Assembly (NCBI GenBank): GCA_050084515.1
Contig: CM114273.1
Coordinates: 16,554,001 to 16,618,000, forward strand
DNA length: 64,000 nucleotides
Source: Blasia pusilla
Taxonomy: Eukaryota; Marchantiophyta; Marchantiopsida; Blasiales
Direction: 5' to 3'
Both the position numbers and the translations under genes were made by a program. Shown here one piece after another: positions 59,144-64,000 of this stretch; position 1 is the stretch's first letter; each line of letters begins with the position of its first letter. Below the pieces are notes generated by a model that was not told the origin of the DNA, searched no databases, and saw only the letters and a list, made by a program, of their open reading frames with translations.

Positions 59144-61025
59144 TGTTTGTCTGTCTTATGTCCACCGAAATGGAGCGATCAATCAGAGGAAGCTCTGCAG
59201 TACAATTCCGCAGGTGCGAGTGTTCTACGAATAATGGGAAAAAGTCTGGAGCTCTCAAGGCTTCTCATAGCCCTCCCATCTGTGATTAATAAAGGCTTCT
59301 CCAAGCTCTCCCATCTCAGATTGATCTGAGAATTTGTTTGACCAGTAGGGTGTCTGACGTGAAGGACGGGCAGCCAGCCTGGGATGGGATGAGAGATAGC
59401 AGTCATCATGCGTCTCCTCCCTCCCTCCGTCCACGCTTCCTCGTGGAGATGGGGGCCTGTCCGACTCTTTCGCCAAGTCTTGCACCGGCTACTTCGCTGT
59501 GGCTTTCTTATTAGACAGAGAATCGCCAGTCCCTGATGGCTCCCCTGGACCCCACCCACACTCTTGAGTCCTCCACGCTGAATTCCACAACCGCTCGGAT
59601 CCAAACAAATGCGCGGTCCAAATGATACGCTGCTCTTCCAGATTCGCAGCTGGACGAAGCATTGACCGCTTGCATTTTCGTTGACCCCAGAATTCTCTCT
59701 CGCTGGGGGGAGCCCCAAAACCCTAGCACGACGAACGCGCTGGGTCTTGTCGCCCGGCATGGACGTGATTACCCACTACTAGTTGAGACAGAGAATTGGC
59801 TTTTTACGTGACCATTTTCTTGAACAGGTCGTCGACTGCGTGACTGAAAGGACGGGGGGGGAGGAAATCGTGGAGCCATGGCAGTGGAGTCTAATATGCC
59901 ATTTTGAGAGTGGTCTCAATGCATCTGGAATGATTCTTCTCAGAATATCCAGCGTGGGAAGAAAACCAAAGGGGGCAGCTGAGAAGCATAGACGGTAGAA
60001 GATGCACTTCGATAAAAACGAGTGAAGCATAGAGGAGTCTAAAAGGCCTTCAGTACGGCCCCAACTACTTCCCGAAGTTTTCTGCAGAGGCCTGACAATG
60101 AAACACCCAGTGCAGACTCACTGCAGAGTTATAAATTCCACCGAGCTTCCACGCAGGATTGTAACTTATTCGGATATTTATTGAGGTTCATCCTTCTCTG
60201 TTCGGATACACATCCACCTTTGGATGCGAGCTTCTAAAAAAACACGAGCAGGGAATCTGCAAATTGGGTCTAAATCTCTTCACCTATGCTGCGCATCCTT
60301 TGCTAATCCACACCCCCTCACCATTTTCGGGGCCGCCCGACTAGTTAGTTCCTTCGCTAGTAATACCTTGAGAACGATAACGGGAGCCCTCAAACCGACA
60401 CGCTCCAGTCACCTACAGTAGTTCGTGCATCTGTCCGTGTAAACGTCTGCACTCATCGTCAGGTGAAGTGCTCTGCATCTACACTAGTTATTACGGCCCC
60501 TACTACTTCTTGGAATTTTGTTTGTGCAGAGGCTGCACAGAGGCACACCGAGTGTTTCTCTGCAGTTCTCTCTGCACAGTACACCTCGGCAAACTAACTC
60601 CACCACCCTTGGATTAGATTTTGGAGATGATGGGTGCAATCCGTAAGGAACGAGTTAAACTTCTCCCCCATCGCCCCGTACAGAAGTAGCCGTGATCTCG
60701 CCCCGTACTGAAGTAGCCGTGATCGTTAATTTGATTAACCCCTAACTTTACCGGAAGGATCTCAAATCGACTTGCCCCCCGAAAGCATCTAGTTATCCCA
60801 GGTTTTCTGTAGATGTGGTGAAGTTCCGTGGGTGCGGTGGAAAGGAGAGGAGAGGTGTGGAATTGCTCGAGAGTTTGAGTGGTAAGAGTGGGAGTAGGGC
60901 CATAGATCAGGGAATCTGTGCGGTGATCGGAACCCTGGTGCAGTAGTTTCATCTGCTGATGAGCAAGCTGAGTGAGGTCAACTGCAAACTGGACAGAGCG
61001 AGCAAGGCAGAGCAGGGTTGATAGC
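59144..61025. promoter_or_regulatory. divergent intergenic region between PANB and 5-oxoprolinase
   Basis: The two genes are transcribed away from each other over 1.9 kb. A worn duplication is visible: TACGGCCCCAACTACTTCCC ... CTGCAGAGGC near 60052-60150 against TACGGCCCCTACTACTTC ... TGCAGAGGC near 60492-60590. A minus-strand open frame at 59760-59179 would lie in the PANB leader and has no domain. Confidence 0.5.
60673..60726 (+). repeat. 27-bp tandem repeat, two copies
   Basis: CGCCCCGTAC.GAAGTAGCCG followed by TGATC is repeated directly at 60673-60699 and 60700-60726 with two differences. Confidence 0.95.
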
Positions 61026-64000
61026 ATGGAGGACAATCGCAGCGCCAGAGAGTTTCGTTTCTGCATTGATCGGGGCGGTACTTTTACTGATGTTTACGCT
61101 GAGGTAGGAGATGATACCAAATCAGCGAGTCTGGGTACCTTGGCTGCATGGGTGCAGTGGTTTAGGTAGTAGCAGATTTCCAAGCTGTGTATAGCAGAAG
61201 TTGGAAGCTCTACGCATAGGATTCATGTGTCAAATCCATTAGGATAAGAATATGTTCTGGCAACAATCATGTGTCCGAGTCTGTTGTCTGAGCTTGAAAT
61301 TCTAGCTGGAGTGTACTACTGGTCTTGTGTGCTTCGAGAAAGCTGTTCAAGGGGTCATGGCTCGAAAATCGTTGAGATGCTGACGAAAGTGTTTCGATCA
61401 GTAAAACACACGGGCTGACTCAGTGTGGAGAGTGTCTCCAAAGTGAAAAAGCGAGAATTGTCGCTTTTTGCCATTGTTGCCCATCAGTTGCACCTAAGAA
61501 GACTGCGCACTTGCTCAGGTGCCTGGAGAACCCGGTTGGCGTTTCGTGAAGCTGCTATCGGTGGATCCTAGCAATTATGACGATGCACCTCGTGAGGGGA
61601 TCAGGAGAATTCTGGAGGAGGTGCGTATACGAAGTTGCGCCAATGCCCAGAATTCATAATCGTGGGGCCCTCGAATGTAGGCGAACAGTGCTGTGTCTGA
61701 TTTAGGGCCTGTGCAAATGCTGTTAGTCGATGGATTCGAGCGCAGTGTGGGACATTTCAGTCCAGCTAGAAGAGGGCGATGCGAATCTCACTCAGTGGGA
61801 GTCTGCGTGGTGCATGGGTGAATCAGGTTACAGGGCAAAAGATATCAAGATCGCAGAAGATTCCTACCGAAAGATTAGACTGGATACGAATGGGTACTGA
61901 AAAGACTTTCCTTTTCCCAAACTAGAGCGAGCTCAGTCCTGCATAGTGACTTTCTTTGTGTTTGGAACAATAGAGCCCTGCTTCAACTTCACTTTCCAGC
62001 AATCAGTTTCTGGTTCCTTCCCTTCAGTTGTCATAGTAGAAGGCTGTAATGCCTTTCAAAGCTGTTTGCCCGAGTGCTGTTGCTATGCACACATTCTGCG
62101 ACTTTTGTAAGTAATTTGAGTCATGAAGGTCTACAAAGTGTCCGGAAGACACTTAGAATTGCGGAGACAGGTTTCGAACCGGAACACTGGTTTCATGAAA
62201 GCTTCTCGTAGTTAGAATCTTTGGCTTCCTTCGTTTTTATCCGTGGGTTTTGAGTTATGGCAGTAAAGAATTCAAGTTTTCACTTTTCATCCTCAGGTAC
62301 TACGGTTGCAACGAATGCTTTGTTGGAGAGAAAGGGCGAACGGACAGCATTGTGTGTCACCAAGGTTTTTTTTCCCTTCCCTGCTGATATTCAAGGCTTG
62401 CAATCTAGAGGGGAAGACTCGGCCTGATTTTTCAAAATTAGACTCTTGGGCTCTCGAGGGTATCTGGTCCAGTTTGGTCTGTATTTTCTTACAGTCTAGC
62501 AATTAAATTCTCAAAGATTTTTTCGAAATACCTTTCGGCAGGGATTCAGGGACCTCTTGCGAATTGGCAACCAGGCACGGCCCAAAATCTTTGATTTAAC
62601 TGTGGCGGTACCTTCCACATTGTATGTGCTCTGTTCTTATTTTCTCACTGGAATTGTAGCTTAGCTTCTTCGTCACGTGCATGTTGAAAATCAAGCTGAG
62701 CATCATAGCTGTGAGACTAATGCACAAGTGACGAACTTTTTGAAGAATCCGCAAAGCGAAGTGTGATTTGTATGATCTTTTTTCAAGTGTGTGAAGTATT
62801 TAACCCACACTTTGTTGGAGCATAGATACGAGGAGGTTGTTGAAGTGGATGAACGTGTCCAGCTTGCCTTGAATGGAGTTGAGCTGTCCGAATCAGAGAG
62901 AGTAAGGACTGTGAAAGGAAAATCTGGGGAGATGGTGGAGATCATTAGACCGCTTGATGAAGAAAGCTTAAAGCCTGCACTTGAGGTCTATTACTTGACT
63001 TTCTTCCAATAAGGCCACCTGCAGTGATTGACTGTGACCTACACTTCTGCAATGTTATAACGTACTGTCTCTGGCAGTTCGGTAATTATTCATATGGGAC
63101 TTTTGAAGCATGATGGCTAAGATGAAATACCTTGGAGTAGTCACCTTAAAGAGAAAAGATCTATATTGGATGGAGAACTGGAGTCAGAAAGGATGCATGT
63201 AGCAAAGAATTTATGGAGGAATTTCCATCTCCTTTCCTTGTTAGCTGTACAAAGCCTTTGTGAAAAAGTAATGTCATAACATTTCCAGATTCTTCAAGTA
63301 ACCAGTGGTCGTTGATGGGTGATGTTGTTTGTGCATTTGACTCTGCAGCTTAAGGGTAATCAAGTTCTAAATTGATTTTTTTCAGGTTTAACATCAGCAC
63401 TATTGTAAGGAGCTAGGAGAGATTCTGTGTGTTTATAAAGGTTGTCTTTGCCTGGCACTTCATCTAACCTCTCAAACTAAAACTCTTCCATCTTCCTGGG
63501 ATTGTTTTGAACAGGTTCTACTGGAGAAAGGAATACAAAGCTTGGCAGTGGTCTTCTTACATTCATATATCTATCCTGTTCATGAACAGGTACAGGCCGA
63601 CCTAATTACAATTATGTTGTCTTTACTAATGTACACTGCTCTTCTATTTGGGATGAATATTTTTCATGCTCTGTCAAACTGCTAAGCTGAGACTTGGTGG
63701 AAAATTAGACTGTGGAGCGTATCGCCAAAGGTATGGGTTTCAAGCAGGTATCGATATCATCTGCACTTGTACCCATGGTGAGAGCTGTTCCAAGAGGTCT
63801 GACTGCAACCGTTGATGCCTACCTTACTCCAGTTATTCGAGAGTATCTCTCCGGCTTTCTTTCAGGTAATCATTTAAGTCTGAAGCAATTCGTATCTGAT
63901 TACACCAGACTGAAATTTTGAACAACGTCATGATTGCATAAAATTGACAAGGTTGATCATGAATCTTCAAATTCCTTTGCAGGAATAGCATAAACAGGTT
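61026..64000 (+). CDS. OXP1: 5-oxoprolinase (N-terminal part; continues past the window)
   Basis: Eight exons are readable: 61026-61103, 61519-61620, 61827-61893, 62297-62364, 62542-62621, 62826-62985, 63515-63589, 63709-63865. They give about 262 codons of a protein that is near 1,260 aa in the family. The enzyme opens 5-oxoproline to glutamate with ATP in glutathione (gamma-glutamyl cycle) turnover in the cytosol. The hydantoinase A-type start is clear: [95 protein letters not shown], and [19 protein letters not shown]. Using the acceptor at 63983 would run into a stop at once, so the next exon more likely starts at about 63999. Confidence 0.93.

Noticed and set aside
59179-59760. 193-codon minus-strand frame upstream of PANB
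   Set aside because: Ends before the PANB start, has no domain, and the composition of successive segments is inconsistent with one protein; better read as leader.
1-64000. CRISPR arrays, bacterial operons, origins, riboswitches
   Set aside because: The window is eukaryotic; the tandem arrays seen have no constant repeat/variable spacer pattern.

Overview
The window is plant nuclear DNA. Five multi-domain plant-type genes can be read, four of them with complete coding sequences. Introns are short (roughly 80-520 bp), have GT-AG ends, and join in phase. Gene leaders are GC-moderate and rich in GA/CT runs; the spacers between gene islands are very AT-rich and full of transposons. A retroelement-borne DNA [17 protein letters not shown] and this style of gene island point to a non-seed land plant (bryophyte-like) or a streptophyte alga. 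I cannot name the species from sequence alone.

Layout. 1-11030: two related Ty3/gypsy retroelements lie head to head. Element A reads leftward from about 5700 and runs off the window; element B reads rightward from about 6690 to 11030. Both are broken by frameshifts or stops. Both carry, between protease and reverse transcriptase, a C5-cytosine DNA [17 protein letters not shown] domain with motifs I, II, IV, VI and VIII in standard order. A 5S rRNA-like stretch (6421-6475) lies between them. 11666-15347 and 21364-25944: two AT-rich elements, each bounded by inverted copies of a CTAG/hairpin terminal repeat (Helitron-like or long-TIR). 13500-14290 and 40180-41445: inverted and tandem copies of another AT-rich repeat. 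15348-21363: a GC-richer island with one small predicted membrane protein and long non-coding sequence.

Host genes. 27172-31540 (+): FIGL1-type AAA ATPase, 13 exons, 723 codons. 38512-32167 (-): plant TMEM8/PGAP6-type seven-helix protein with an EGF-like domain, 16 exons, 931 codons, convergent with FIGL1. 44544-47060 (+): intronless LETM1-like protein of 838 aa. 53687-54412 (+): HDDC2/YfbR-type HD phosphohydrolase of 241 aa. 59143-56474 (-): ketopantoate [24 protein letters not shown] (PanB), 6 exons, 369 codons. 61026 to past the window end (+): 5-oxoprolinase, first 8 exons. The genes serve unrelated tasks (recombination control, membrane or GPI-anchor biology, organelle membrane, nucleotide hygiene, pantothenate synthesis, gamma-glutamyl cycle) and do not form a pathway cluster.

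The points I would look at first are the [25 protein letters not shown] retroelements with C-to-T type nonsense changes; the CTAG-bounded inverted-end elements; and the degenerate tandem repeats, different in each case, that lie just upstream of three genes. In the LETM1-like gene those repeats carry reiterated short upstream ORFs beginning Met-Asp-Cys.
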